A DNA stretch of 64,000 nucleotides from Oceanobacillus rekensis (GTDB taxonomy: Bacteria; Bacillota; Bacilli; Bacillales; Amphibacillaceae): positions 312,223-376,222 of the forward strand of contig NZ_MTBQ01000002.1 of assembly GCF_002153375.1 (NCBI RefSeq), in the 5' to 3' direction. The notes under the pieces were generated by a model. That model saw only the letters and a list, made by a program, of their open reading frames with translations, was not told the DNA's origin and did not search any database. The position numbers and the translations under genes are program-made. The stretch's first letter is position 1. Each line of letters opens with the position of its first letter. Shown here one piece after another: positions 1 to 8,403 of this stretch.

Positions 1-668
1 AAGTAAATCCTAACCTTGCATCAATATCAACAGCACTTGGAATAATAGGGATGCCTGGGTTAACTGCTTATTTCGGTTTACTGGATATTGGTAAGCCAAA
101 GGAAGGGGAAACAGTTGTAATTTCTGGAGCTGCTGGAGCAGTTGGTACAGTTGTAGGACAAATTGCAAAAATAAATGGATGTCGTGTTGTTGGCATTACA
201 GGTTCTGAGGAAAAGAAGAGATACCTTGAGGATAAGCTTGAATTTGACGTAGCAATTAATTATAATGCTGAAAACGTATTAGAAGACTTAAGGACAGCAT
301 GCCCCGATGGTGTGGACATTTATTTTGACAATGTAGGGGGGGAAATTTCTGATGCCGTCATGACTCTAATCAATTTTCAATCGAGAATAGTTCTTTGTGG
401 ACAAATATCTTTATATAACAAAGAAAAAAGTGAAAAGGGACCACGAATTCAAGGTTCATTAATTCATCATAGTGCAGTGATGAAAGGATTTATTGTTGGG
501 GATTATGCCGATCGACATCATGAAGGCTTAGAGCAATTGGGTGAATGGGTAAAGGAAGGTAAGTTAAAATATCATGAAAGTATAGTGAATGGTTTAGAGA
601 ACGCTCCAAGGGCCTTTATGGGACTATTTAAGGGTGAAAATATTGGAAAGCAGCTGGTCAAGCTATAA
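1..668 (+). CDS. NADP-dependent oxidoreductase of the MDR family (5' end outside window)
   Basis: C-terminal 221 residues of a medium-chain dehydrogenase/reductase of the zinc-free YfmJ / prostaglandin-reductase-like type, which reduce enones, aldehydes or quinones with NADPH. The frame is open from base 3, so the gene starts upstream of the window. Visible residues cover the Rossmann domain: the nucleotide loop GAAGAVGTVVGQIAK, then VDIYFDNVGGE, which is typical of this group. No structural-zinc cysteine cluster is seen in the visible part. The start of the gene, its promoter and its upstream partners cannot be judged here. Family assignment is firm; substrate unknown. Confidence 0.88.
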   Translation, partial: VNPNLASISTALGIIGMPGLTAYFGLLDIGKPKEGETVVISGAAGAVGTVVGQIAKINGCRVVGITGSEEKKRYLEDKLEFDVAINYNAENVLEDLRTACPDGVDIYFDNVGGEISDAVMTLINFQSRIVLCGQISLYNKEKSEKGPRIQGSLIHHSAVMKGFIVGDYADRHHEGLEQLGEWVKEGKLKYHESIVNGLENAPRAFMGLFKGENIGKQLVKL

Positions 669-904
669 GAGATTATTAATGTTGGACAAAAGTTAAAAGT
701 TGATAAACATAGATTAATACATTTTATTATTCAATGTCTAATTTAAGCTTCTAATAAGGAAATCTAATTAAGCATGCTCCGATAAATGTTAGAGTAAAAT
801 CTAATCCATAATCGGAGTAGCTTTAATTGGAATAAAATTGTATAAGTGAATGGGTCTTTCCTTGATTACTAAGTCTATTAAATCCAAATTCTTAGAACCC
901 TCAC

Positions 905-933
905 TTGACAATAAAAAATCTACTCATTAGAAT
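905..933 (+). promoter_or_regulatory. Sigma-A promoter
   Basis: TTGACA at 905-910, a 17-base spacer, and TAGAAT at 928-933. A cre site follows at once, so initiation would fall inside the CcpA operator. The nearest downstream genes are the ruined dehydrogenase (1441) and thiolase (2139). Confidence 0.6.
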
Positions 934-936
934 GAA

Positions 937-950
937 TGTAAACGATTACA
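937..950 (+). promoter_or_regulatory. Catabolite-responsive element (cre, CcpA site)
   Basis: TGTAAACGATTACA matches the consensus TGWAANCGNTNWCA at every position and is itself a near-perfect palindrome (TGTAA N4 TTACA). It covers the predicted start of transcription of the promoter at 905-933, the usual placement for repression by CcpA in glucose. Repression of beta-oxidation genes by CcpA is common in bacilli. Confidence 0.75.
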
Positions 951-1440
951 AAAAGAGGAGTTATCTAGTTTACTTTATCGGGAAAAGACAACAAAGAAAA
1001 GGATAAAATTATTTGAAAACACATCATTCCGCACCGACAGAAAAAGACTATCTACGAACTACAATGGAAGCTATCGTCTAAATACACCTCATGACAGAAA
1101 AAAATCTATTCACTACTAAATTAATGTAAATAGAATATACCCTAATCAATGTCATCAACAGTTACATGTGAACATGGCATTGAAAATAAACAAACTTCCA
1201 CAACCAGAGTTACCCAATTAAGTAGTATTTTCTAGTTTATAATTGCGGGAGAACCTTAAACTTCAATCAGATTACAATCATTCCTTTAATCTGATTTTAA
1301 AAGAATCTAATTCCCAGGACAATAAACTGTTTAACATAACCACTAGAATGTAATAAAAGAACTTCCCATTACCATATCAAACATTCAACCCGCATTCTTT
1401 CAAAGCAAGAATAATAGACTTATACAGAGGTGAAATATAT

Positions 1441-2117
1441 GAAACTAAAAAACAGCACAACAATCATCACCGGCTGAGCAAACGGACTGGCGAAGCAATA
1501 GCTAGAAAAACTTTATCAAATGGCTGAAAAGTTGCTTTGTTGGATTTAAATGAAGAAAAAGGAAAAGCACTAGCCGATTAACTTGGGGAGTATGCAATCA
1601 ATCTACATAAAAGGAAAGCGTAAAACCTCATTAAATGAAGCAGTTAATTCATTTGGAATGGTTATGCAGTCGTTAACTATGCAGGAATTGAAATTGCAAG
1701 AAAACCTCTGGAAAAAAGTTGTACCTAAGGTAGTTTCTCTAAAGTTATACAAATCGACTTAATCGGTATATTTCATTTCATTCGTCTTGCGACCGTTTCA
1801 GCATTTGATGGACAACTTGGGCAGACGGCTTAAAGCGCATCAAAGGCTGATATTGTAGGAATGACATTACCAATTGCAAGGGAGATTTCAACATATGGAA
1901 TAAGAGTCATGTCGATTGCACCTGGTGTCTTTGAAACACCGTTATTTGCTTTCTTACCAGAAAAGGCAAGAGAATCTCTGGGGAAATGACACCATTTCCA
2001 TCAAGACTCGGTAAACCTGAAGAATATGCACAATCGGTCCAAAGGATTATTGAAAACCCGATGTTGAATGGAGAAACCATCCGGCTTGATGGCGCAATTC
2101 AGATGCAACCGAAATAA
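1441..2117 (+). pseudogene. Ruined 3-hydroxyacyl-CoA dehydrogenase (short-chain dehydrogenase, type II)
   Basis: Joined over several frames, the sequence reads as a short-chain dehydrogenase of the type II 3-hydroxyacyl-CoA dehydrogenase kind: the start MKLKNSTTIITG, the NAG-like motif (NYAGI), the active-site stretch TA*SASK, then [17 protein letters not shown] and an ending like [16 protein letters not shown]. In-frame stops interrupt the glycine-rich loop (1477-1479) and, strikingly, replace the catalytic tyrosine of YSASK (TAA at 1831-1833). There are also frameshifts, for example near 1980. The ribosome-binding site at 1430 is intact. The gene lies directly before a thiolase, so it once supplied the third step of beta-oxidation in this cluster. 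A sequencing artefact is unlikely given the number of lesions. Confidence 0.85.
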
Positions 2118-2138
2118 AAATAGGAAGGATGATATATT

Positions 2139-3290
2139 ATGAGAGAAGCAGTTATTGTTGAAGCGGTTCGGACACCAGTTGGGAAGAGGAATGGAAGTTT
2201 AAGTGAAATCAGGTCTGAGGATTTGGCAGCTAAACCATTGGAAGAAGTAATCAAACGTGCAGGGATTTCATCCGAGTTGGTCGAGGATGTGATTATGGGG
2301 TGTGTGACACAGACAGGGGAGCAAGCCTTTGATATTGGTAGACAAGCTGCTTTAATTGCTGGCTATCCTATCGAAGTACCAGGAACTACGATTGATAGAC
2401 AATGTGGTTCAAGTCAGCAGGCAGTCCATTTTGCAGCCCAGGCGATTATTAGTGGGGACATGGATGTCGTAGTTGCAGCAGGTATTGAAAACATGTCTCG
2501 TGTCCCAATGGGTTCCAATAAGCAGGGTGTTAAATTAAGTGAAAAGCTAACATCAAAATATGAAATTATTAATCAAGGACTCTCTGCTGATCGGATTGCT
2601 AGAAAGTGGAATATAAGTAGAGAAGAAATGGATGCATTCTCCGTGGAAAGTCATGAAAAAGCAATTGCAGCAAGAAGCAAGGGGAATTTTGAAAAGGAAA
2701 TAATGCCTCTTGAATTTTTGCGTGCTGACGGAACTCAAATTGTTATGAAAGAAGATGAAGGGCCACGTGAAAATTCTACTGTTGAGAAGCTTGGCGGCTT
2801 GAAACCTGCTTTTAAAGAAGATGGAGCGATTACAGCTGGAAATGCAAGTCAAATCAGTGATGGTGCAGCAGCAATTCTTTTGATGTCGCGTGAAAAGGCA
2901 GAAGAACTCGGCTTAAAACCCAAATTTAAGGTGCTTGCTAGAACAGTCGTAGGATCTGATCCAACATTAATGCTGACAGGTCCCATTCCAGCAACCGAAA
3001 AAGTATTGCAAAAGGCTGGACTTACCATTGAAGATATCGATGTTTTCGAAGTGAATGAGGCATTTGCTTCCGTCCCGATGGCATGGCTGAAAGAAACAGG
3101 TGCAGACCCGGATAAGTTAAATCCAAATGGTGGTGCAATTGCCCTTGGTCATCCGCTTGGTGCGAGTGGTGCAAGGTTGATGGTAACGATGATGCATGAA
3201 CTGGAACGGTCTGGTGGGCGTTATGGTTTACAGACGATGTGTGAGGGACATGGCATGGCAAATGCAACCATCATTGAAAGAATAGATTGA
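2139..3290 (+). CDS. Acetyl-CoA C-acyltransferase (thiolase)
   Basis: 383-residue thiolase that cleaves 3-ketoacyl-CoA (or condenses two acetyl-CoA). The acyl-accepting Cys89 lies in DRQCGSSQQAV. The C-terminal active-site histidine is His338 in GGAIALGHPLGASG, and the second catalytic cysteine is Cys368 in MCEGHGMANA. The last loop reads GHG where most thiolases have GGG. Start is ATG at 2139 with GGAAGG upstream. It follows the ruined hydroxyacyl-CoA dehydrogenase by about 20 bases and is followed by a nitronate monooxygenase and an enoyl-CoA hydratase, suggesting fatty-acid or branched acyl degradation. Family is certain; biosynthetic versus degradative role cannot be told from sequence. 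Confidence 0.93.
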   Translation: MREAVIVEAVRTPVGKRNGSLSEIRSEDLAAKPLEEVIKRAGISSELVEDVIMGCVTQTGEQAFDIGRQAALIAGYPIEVPGTTIDRQCGSSQQAVHFAAQAIISGDMDVVVAAGIENMSRVPMGSNKQGVKLSEKLTSKYEIINQGLSADRIARKWNISREEMDAFSVESHEKAIAARSKGNFEKEIMPLEFLRADGTQIVMKEDEGPRENSTVEKLGGLKPAFKEDGAITAGNASQISDGAAAILLMSREKAEELGLKPKFKVLARTVVGSDPTLMLTGPIPATEKVLQKAGLTIEDIDVFEVNEAFASVPMAWLKETGADPDKLNPNGGAIALGHPLGASGARLMVTMMHELERSGGRYGLQTMCEGHGMANATIIERID

Positions 3291-3518
3291 TCCAAGTGGT
3301 GAGGGGGAATCATTTGCCCCTTGAAAAATGAAGATAATCGCGCCACCATTTCAACATACGGAAAAATACTCGAATAAGTTTAAGATGTGTAAATAGAATC
3401 AATCTGTCATCTTTATTCAGATTTTTAGCGATTTACAGGTAATGGAAGAGAATATATGATTATGCAATTGACAATTGTATTACAAGGAGAATAGTAAAAT
3501 AAAGGAGTTTGTAAGAGT

Positions 3519-4496
3519 ATGCAGTTAAATAATGTGAAAAAGAAATTAACATTGCCTGTCATTATGGCGCCAATGTTTTTAATATCAAACCCGAAAATGG
3601 TAATTAGTGCTTGTGAGTCTGGTATTATCGGTTCATTTCCAGCTCTTAATGCGCGTACAAAAGATATTCTTGATGAATGGATGGAAGAAATTAAATTGGA
3701 ATTGGAAAAGAAGCGAACAGAAAATCCGGATAATAATATTGCCCCTTGGGGAATTAATTTCATTAGCCATAAATCCAACAAACGCTTTTTCGAAGACTTG
3801 GAATTAATTCAAAAGCATCAACCACCAATTGTTATTACGTCGCTTGGAGATCCAAGTCCAGTCGTAGAAATTGTTCATGAATATGGCGGTATTGTTTTGT
3901 CGGATGTCATTAATATTAAATTCGCAAAAAAAGCATTGGAAAAAGGAAGCGATGGGCTGATTCTAATTGCAAATGGTGCAGGTGGACATGGCGGTACACT
4001 GAACCCGATTGCATTTGTCCATGAAGTTCGTAGTTTCTTTAATGGACCGCTAGTTCTTGGTGGGACCATATCAAAGGGGGAAGATATTTTAGCTGCCCAG
4101 ATATTAGGTGCTGATTTTGCATATATGGGGACACATTTCATTGCTGCAGAGGAAAGTGGTGCAAGCGAGGAATATATCCAGACAGCGATTGAATCAACTA
4201 TTGATGATATTATTTATACCCCTGCATTTAGTGGTGTACCAGCTAACTACTTAATCCCAAGTATTATAAAATCTGGACTTGACCCGAAAAACCTGCCAGA
4301 GAAGGGAAGTATTGATTTCTCTGAGCTTGGAAATCCGGATATCCGTGCGTGGAAGGACATATGGGGTGCCGGTCAAGGTGTTGGAGTAATGAAGAAAATC
4401 CAGACGGTCGCTGAGATTACAGAAGAGCTGCTTGAACAGTACAGAAACGCACAGAAAAGAGTAGTAAGTAATTATCCAGAACCTGTAAAACGTTAA
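3519..4496 (+). CDS. Nitronate monooxygenase (2-nitropropane dioxygenase family)
   Basis: 325-residue TIM-barrel flavoenzyme. Family members use FMN and oxygen to oxidise alkyl nitronates such as propionate-3-nitronate. Visible features: N-terminal LPVIMAPMFLIS, a glycine-rich phosphate-binding region IANGAGGHGGTLNP with the conserved HGG, and ADFAYMGTHFIAAEES near the C-terminal part of the barrel. Start ATG at 3519 follows AAAGGAG. It ends six bases before the next gene region, so it is probably cotranscribed with the enoyl-CoA hydratase. The link to acyl-CoA genes is common in bacilli and actinobacteria, but its physiological substrate here is unknown. Confidence 0.88.
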   Translation: MQLNNVKKKLTLPVIMAPMFLISNPKMVISACESGIIGSFPALNARTKDILDEWMEEIKLELEKKRTENPDNNIAPWGINFISHKSNKRFFEDLELIQKHQPPIVITSLGDPSPVVEIVHEYGGIVLSDVINIKFAKKALEKGSDGLILIANGAGGHGGTLNPIAFVHEVRSFFNGPLVLGGTISKGEDILAAQILGADFAYMGTHFIAAEESGASEEYIQTAIESTIDDIIYTPAFSGVPANYLIPSIIKSGLDPKNLPEKGSIDFSELGNPDIRAWKDIWGAGQGVGVMKKIQTVAEITEELLEQYRNAQKRVVSNYPEPVKR

Positions 4497-4520
4497 ATAA
4501 GAATGAAAAGAGGTGGCCCC

Positions 4521-5297
4521 ATGGCGGAAGTTGTTAACATAAGAAAGGAAAATAAGATTGCCTACATCTCCATGAATCGACCAGAAAAACGGAATGCGCT
4601 ATCCGTGGAAATGGCAAATGAATTACTAGATGCATTAAAGGATGCTGAGAGAGATGATGATGTAAAAGTAATTGTCCTTTCTGGGGAAGGGAAGGCTTTT
4701 TCCGCAGGCGGGGATCTTGAAACATTAAACAGCTTAAGCAATACTGCAGAGATTTTAAAATATATGAAACAGGCACTTGCAGTCATTCAGACAATGCGCC
4801 AATTGGATAAATATGTGATAAGTGTAGTACATGGATTTGCCGCGGGTGCGGGTTTTAGTATTGCAATCGCAGCAGACTTTATCGTAGCAGATACGAATGC
4901 AAAGTTTGTCTGCAGTTTTACAAATGTCGGAATTATTCCAGATCTAGGATTGGTAAAAGCATTATCCGAAAAACTACCATCAGCAGTTGCTAAAGAATGG
5001 ATATCCTCTGCAAAGCCAGTTTCTGCCGAGGAGGCCTATGAAAGAGGGATTGTAAATAAAGTAATAGATGGTGACCTAATAAATGGTGCAACAGAATTTG
5101 CCCAGTTTATTGTAGACGGCCCACCACTTTCGAATCAGTTTGTAAAACAATTAGTTAATCATGCTGGTGAACTAACATATGATTCGAATGACATGCAGGA
5201 AACAGCGATACAAACACTGCTCCTTCAATCCGAGGACAATAAAGAAGGAATTGCCGCATTCTTTGAAAAGCGAAAACCGGTTTTCAAAGGGAGATAG
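4521..5297 (+). CDS. Enoyl-CoA hydratase/isomerase family protein
   Basis: 258-residue crotonase-fold protein that adds water to, or isomerises, 2-enoyl-CoA. Hallmarks: RPEKRNALS near the N terminus, FSAGGDLETL (oxyanion-hole part), GFAAGAGFSIAIAADF, and NVGIIPDLGLVKAL, where hydratases usually carry the catalytic glutamate. Here the Ile-Ile-Pro-Asp sequence resembles FG(L/I)xPD types, so isomerase or another crotonase chemistry is possible. ATG at 4521 is preferred over ATG at 4503 because AGAGGTGG lies immediately upstream of 4521. A 42-base repeat array begins only nine bases after the stop codon and would form its 3' untranslated region. Confidence 0.88.
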   Translation: MAEVVNIRKENKIAYISMNRPEKRNALSVEMANELLDALKDAERDDDVKVIVLSGEGKAFSAGGDLETLNSLSNTAEILKYMKQALAVIQTMRQLDKYVISVVHGFAAGAGFSIAIAADFIVADTNAKFVCSFTNVGIIPDLGLVKALSEKLPSAVAKEWISSAKPVSAEEAYERGIVNKVIDGDLINGATEFAQFIVDGPPLSNQFVKQLVNHAGELTYDSNDMQETAIQTLLLQSEDNKEGIAAFFEKRKPVFKGR

Positions 5298-5305
5298 TTT
5301 TAACG

Positions 5306-5556
5306 AAAGTTCCGCGGCACCTTTCAAAGTCGTTCAACCGCTACCTAAAGTTGTACAGTATTCAAAGAAAGTGGTGCAACCGCTATCTAAAGTTGTGCAG
5401 TATTCAAAGAAAGTGGTGCAACCGCTACCTAAAGTTATGCAGTATTCAAAGAAAGTTACGCAAACGCTGCTTAAAGCTGTGCAATAGGTCTAGAAAGTGG
5501 TGCAACGCTACCTAAAGTTGTACAGTAAACATAGAAAGTCGCTCCACCCCTAGTAG
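5306..5556 (+). repeat. Alternating 21-base repeat array 1 (42-base period)
   Basis: Twelve units start with AAAG at 5306, 5326, 5347, 5368, 5389, 5410, 5431, 5452, 5473, 5494, 5514 and 5535, so spacing is 21 bases apart from two steps of 20. Two unit types alternate: A units begin AAAGTTGTGCAGTATT and B units begin AAAGTGGTGCAACCGC. The array directly follows the enoyl-CoA hydratase stop codon. Since 21 is a multiple of three, open frames run through it, but none has a fitting start, so I treat it as non-coding. A second array of the same family is at 12246-12507. Confidence 0.9.
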
Positions 5557-5712
5557 AAATATCGTGGTGATCGATACTATAAAGAACCAGAAAAAATGAA
5601 CGCTCCAATCAAAGAGGGATCGTTTTAAGCATGCTGATATAGAAGATATACTGCGTCACGATACTCTGCAACATATCTTCATATAAAAATATGAAATTGG
5701 AAGTGAACTATT

Positions 5713-6651
5713 TTGCTGGAAGAATACGGAATTAAAATGGTTACCATTGATCTCCCTTTCCGCCTCAACCATGTCAACTGTTTCATTGGAGAAGGGGAAC
5801 ATGGAATACAGGTAATTGATGCAGGTCTCCATAACGAGCAAACAGTCAAGAGATGGGAAAAGGAACTTGCTGGTAAAACGGTAACAGATATTTTGGTAAC
5901 ACATTATCATCCAGACCATTTTGGCTATGCTGGTGCATTACAACAAAAGACTGGAGCACAAGTTTCCATGTCACAGATCGATGCGAAAGCTGGATTGTTT
6001 GCCTGGCAGGATGATTTTTTAAAGGATCTTTCCGATAACTATCAACTTGCAGGGATCTCTGAGGATCATGCCAATAATATGATCACAAATACAAAGGAAT
6101 TCGTTCCACTTGTTACACCTTATCCGGAGATAAATCACTATTTCGAGGAAGGTGAGCGGCTGCCAATTGGTAAGTATGAATACGAGGTGATCCATACTCC
6201 CGGACATTCCGATGGCTTGGTGACCTTTTATAATAAGGAGAAAAATATACTGTTATCAACCGATCACATTTTACCAAAAATTACACCGAATATTTCCTAC
6301 TGGTTCCATGGAGATCCAAATCCATTGGGAAATTACTTAAAATCATTGAATAAAATCAAACAGCTGGATGTTGATTTAGTTGTACCATCACATGGGAAGT
6401 CATTTTATGGTGGAAATGAGCGGATTGATGAGATCATTGCACACCATGAGGAACGGTTGGAAACATTACTGGAAGGAATACGGGGTGGTAGTACGGTTTA
6501 TGAAGCCTCGGAAGCATTATTCCAGAAAAAATTAACCATTCATGAATCACGGTTTGCGATCGGAGAGACTCTCGCACATTTGGAGTATTTACGATTAGAA
6601 GATAAATGCGTGCGTGAACTTGTTGATGGATGTTATCGATATTCAAGCTGA
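5713..6651 (+). CDS. MBL-fold metallo-hydrolase
   Basis: 312-residue metallo-beta-lactamase-fold hydrolase. The metal-binding signature is THYHPDHFG (His64, His66, Asp68, His69), followed by HTPGHSDG, STDHIL and a C-terminal SHGKSFYGG, giving the full set for a two-metal site. The C-terminal region (HEERLETLLEGI) is the helical tail seen in glyoxalase-II-like and lactonase-like members. Start is TTG at 5713, with GGAAGTG seven bases upstream. ATG at 5737 (MVTIDLPF) is an alternative. A strong terminator follows the stop codon. Substrate is not predictable; thioester or lactone hydrolysis would fit the acyl-CoA neighbours. Confidence 0.85.
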   Translation: MLEEYGIKMVTIDLPFRLNHVNCFIGEGEHGIQVIDAGLHNEQTVKRWEKELAGKTVTDILVTHYHPDHFGYAGALQQKTGAQVSMSQIDAKAGLFAWQDDFLKDLSDNYQLAGISEDHANNMITNTKEFVPLVTPYPEINHYFEEGERLPIGKYEYEVIHTPGHSDGLVTFYNKEKNILLSTDHILPKITPNISYWFHGDPNPLGNYLKSLNKIKQLDVDLVVPSHGKSFYGGNERIDEIIAHHEERLETLLEGIRGGSTVYEASEALFQKKLTIHESRFAIGETLAHLEYLRLEDKCVRELVDGCYRYSS

Positions 6652-6657
6652 CCCTAT

Positions 6658-6690
6658 CCCCTGTATAACTGCTGTTATACAGGGGATTTT
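6658..6690 (+). terminator. Rho-independent terminator
   Basis: Twelve-base perfect stem CCCCTGTATAAC / GTTATACAGGGG with a four-base loop, followed by ATTTTCT. It closes the MBL hydrolase unit. Confidence 0.85.
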
Positions 6691-6795
6691 CTAGTGGGAT
6701 TAGTATCAATATCTGAATAATCGTTACTAATATTTTAATGAACCATCAAAATATTATATGATGATAGAAGAAAAACAAATTGGAGGCTATCACAT

Positions 6796-7629
6796 ATGAT
6801 TACAAATCTACAAGACACCGTAACATTAAATAATGGTGTCAACATGCCAGGGTTCGGACTTGGAGTCTACAAGGTTGAAGATGGTAAAACGGTTGTAAAT
6901 TCCGTGAAAACGGCAATTAAGAATGGGTATAGAAGTATTGATACAGCTTCATTTTATGATAATGAGGAAGGTGTCGGGCAGGGAATTAAAGAATCAGGCA
7001 TTCCGAGAGAGGAAATTTTTATTACCTCAAAAGTTTGGAATGAGGAGCAAGGCTATGAGAGCACAATGGAAGCTTTTGAAAGAAGCTTGAAGAAATTGAA
7101 CACAAATTACTTGGATCTGTACCTGATCCACTGGCCAGTTAAAGGCATGTATAAGGATACATGGCGGGCAATGGAAAAATTATATGAAGAAGGCAAGGTC
7201 CGAGCGATAGGGGTTAGTAATTTCCATGTGCATCATTTACAAGATCTGATGAAAGATAGCAATGTAAAGCCTGTTATCGATCAGGTGGAATTCCATCCGC
7301 ATTTGACTCAAGCCGAGCTACGAGAGTTTTGCGAGAAGGAAAACATTCAATTGGAAGCATGGTCACCATTGAAACGTGGTCAGTTACTAGATGATCCAAC
7401 ACTAATAGAGATTGCTGAAAAGCACGGAAAGACTGCAGCACAGATTATTTTACGTTGGAATATCCAAAGCAATATCATTACGATTCCAAAGTCCATTACG
7501 GAACAACGAATTATCGAAAATGCTGATATCTTTGATTTTAAACTTACAGAAAATGAAATGGAAAAAATTAATGACCTTAACATCAATGATCGTGTTGGAA
7601 CAAATCCGGACAGCTTCGACGTTAAGTAA
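6796..7629 (+). CDS. Aldo/keto reductase (YvgN/YtbE type, probable glyoxal/methylglyoxal reductase)
   Basis: 277-residue NADPH-dependent aldo-keto reductase. The catalytic tetrad is visible: Asp49 and Tyr54 in SIDTASFYDNE, Lys79 in TSKVWNE and His112 in LIHWPVKG. The cofactor site appears as IPKSITEQRIIEN. Length and sequence resemble Bacillus subtilis YvgN and YtbE, which reduce glyoxal, methylglyoxal and other aldehydes. ATG at 6796 follows TTGGAGG at a good distance. It seems to be a single-gene unit, with a terminator before it and only an alcohol-dehydrogenase fragment after it. Confidence 0.92.
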   Translation: MITNLQDTVTLNNGVNMPGFGLGVYKVEDGKTVVNSVKTAIKNGYRSIDTASFYDNEEGVGQGIKESGIPREEIFITSKVWNEEQGYESTMEAFERSLKKLNTNYLDLYLIHWPVKGMYKDTWRAMEKLYEEGKVRAIGVSNFHVHHLQDLMKDSNVKPVIDQVEFHPHLTQAELREFCEKENIQLEAWSPLKRGQLLDDPTLIEIAEKHGKTAAQIILRWNIQSNIITIPKSITEQRIIENADIFDFKLTENEMEKINDLNINDRVGTNPDSFDVK

Positions 7630-7675
7630 AGGTGTTATCATGGTCCCTGTTTTAGGTTTATATTATGCATCTACG

Positions 7676-7843
7676 GGGGATAGGGAAATAATTCAATGCT
7701 AATATGTGGTTCTGATTTACATTTATATAGGAGTACAATCCCACTCAATAAGGATTGTGTGATTGCGCACGAGCCACTGGGAATCGTTGAAAAAGTAAGT
7801 CCTGGTGTGAAGCAAGTAAAGAAGGGAAAACGGGCCGTTATAA
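7676..7843 (+). pseudogene. Fragment of a zinc-dependent alcohol dehydrogenase
   Basis: About 50 codons matching the N-terminal domain of a zinc alcohol dehydrogenase: ICGSDLHLYRSTIPL (zinc-ligand cysteine), CVIAHEPLGIVEKVSPGVKQVKKG (Glu of the catalytic zinc site, normally GHE), then the frame runs into a terminator hairpin and stops. The sequence before ICGSD and the whole coenzyme domain are missing. The intact family is about 350-390 residues long. It is a deletion remnant next to a working aldo-keto reductase. Confidence 0.75.
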
Positions 7844-7844
7844 T

Positions 7845-7879
7845 AAAAAAGAGAAGCAGAATATCTGCCTCTCTTTTTT
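7845..7879 (+). terminator. Rho-independent terminator
   Basis: Stem AAAAAGAGAAGCAGA / TCTGCCTCTCTTTTT with one mismatch and a three-base loop, ending in a T run. It lies inside the alcohol dehydrogenase remnant. Confidence 0.75.
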
Positions 7880-7962
7880 GCTGTTCAAAGTTTAAATTCA
7901 CTTCGATATAGCTTACAATCTTCTATGAAACTATTATGAAAAAATGAGGAGACTGATACACC

Positions 7963-8403
7963 ATGAAACGTTTGAATACTATAGTAATTTTAACTTCCAT
8001 TCTATGTTTAAGCGGATGTATGCATCCAGCGGTCGTATCAATAGTTCAGGATGCATATGGAGCAGTGTTAGTTGAAAATGATGCCTTGGTTGAATCGTAT
8101 TTTTCAGAAGACTATCTTGATGAACATCCAATAAGTAAATTATCAGATGAGATGGGTGAAGATGTTCGAAACAGAAAAGGGATCGAGTTGATGAATATCA
8201 AAGAACTTAAGGAAAGACAATTAGCTCCGGAAATCGTGAAAATGTTGAACGAAAAATATGGCGAGGAATGGAATTTAATTGCAGTACAGACAAGTGAAGA
8301 TACAATTATGATTTGGGTCGTCTCTAGAGGCAAGCAGAAGTATTCAATTGTAGACGGAGAACATATGGATACGGACATATATTTTAAGGATATTTTAAAA
8401 TAA
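7963..8403 (+). CDS. Small putative lipoprotein, unknown function
   Basis: 146 residues. The N terminus is a lipoprotein signal (KRLNTIVILTS hydrophobic core, lipobox LSGC, Cys19), so the mature protein should be anchored to the outer face of the membrane. The rest is acidic and soluble, with no motif that I recognise; a central EYFSEDYLDEHP-like region and a C-terminal beta-rich stretch (TIMIWVVSRGKQKYSIVDG) suggest a small NTF2-like or SnoaL-like fold, but this is a guess. ATG at 7963 follows GAGGAG at an acceptable distance. It is flanked by a terminator and a long leader, so it is probably transcribed alone. Confidence 0.7.
   Translation: MKRLNTIVILTSILCLSGCMHPAVVSIVQDAYGAVLVENDALVESYFSEDYLDEHPISKLSDEMGEDVRNRKGIELMNIKELKERQLAPEIVKMLNEKYGEEWNLIAVQTSEDTIMIWVVSRGKQKYSIVDGEHMDTDIYFKDILK

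Larger units (their letters stand above)
669..1440. other. Gene-free stretch with a cre-controlled promoter and its degenerate copy
   Basis: About 770 bases without a convincing open frame. It holds a weak inverted repeat (CTCCGAT near 779, ATCGGAG near 812) that may end the upstream gene. A well-formed promoter plus cre site lies at 905-950. A degraded second copy of the same block lies at about 1091-1138, where AAAAAAATCTATTCA and TTAATGTAAATAG recall AAAAAATCTACTCA and GAATGTAAACG of the first copy. The stretch ends with a good ribosome-binding site (AGAGGTG) just before the ruined dehydrogenase gene at 1441. The sequence between the two copies may be gene remnants, but I recognise none. 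Confidence 0.5.

Noticed and set aside
3468-3500. Promoter before the nitronate monooxygenase gene (TTGACA at about 3468)
   Set aside because: The -35 box is good but no -10 hexamer fits at 16-18 bases.
5179-5487. Frame giving KVVQ-type heptads across array 1
   Set aside because: It begins inside the enoyl-CoA hydratase gene in another frame without a ribosome-binding site. The heptads follow from the 21-base period.
5306-5556. CRISPR array
   Set aside because: Units are contiguous and alternate between two fixed types; there are no unique spacers and no cas genes.
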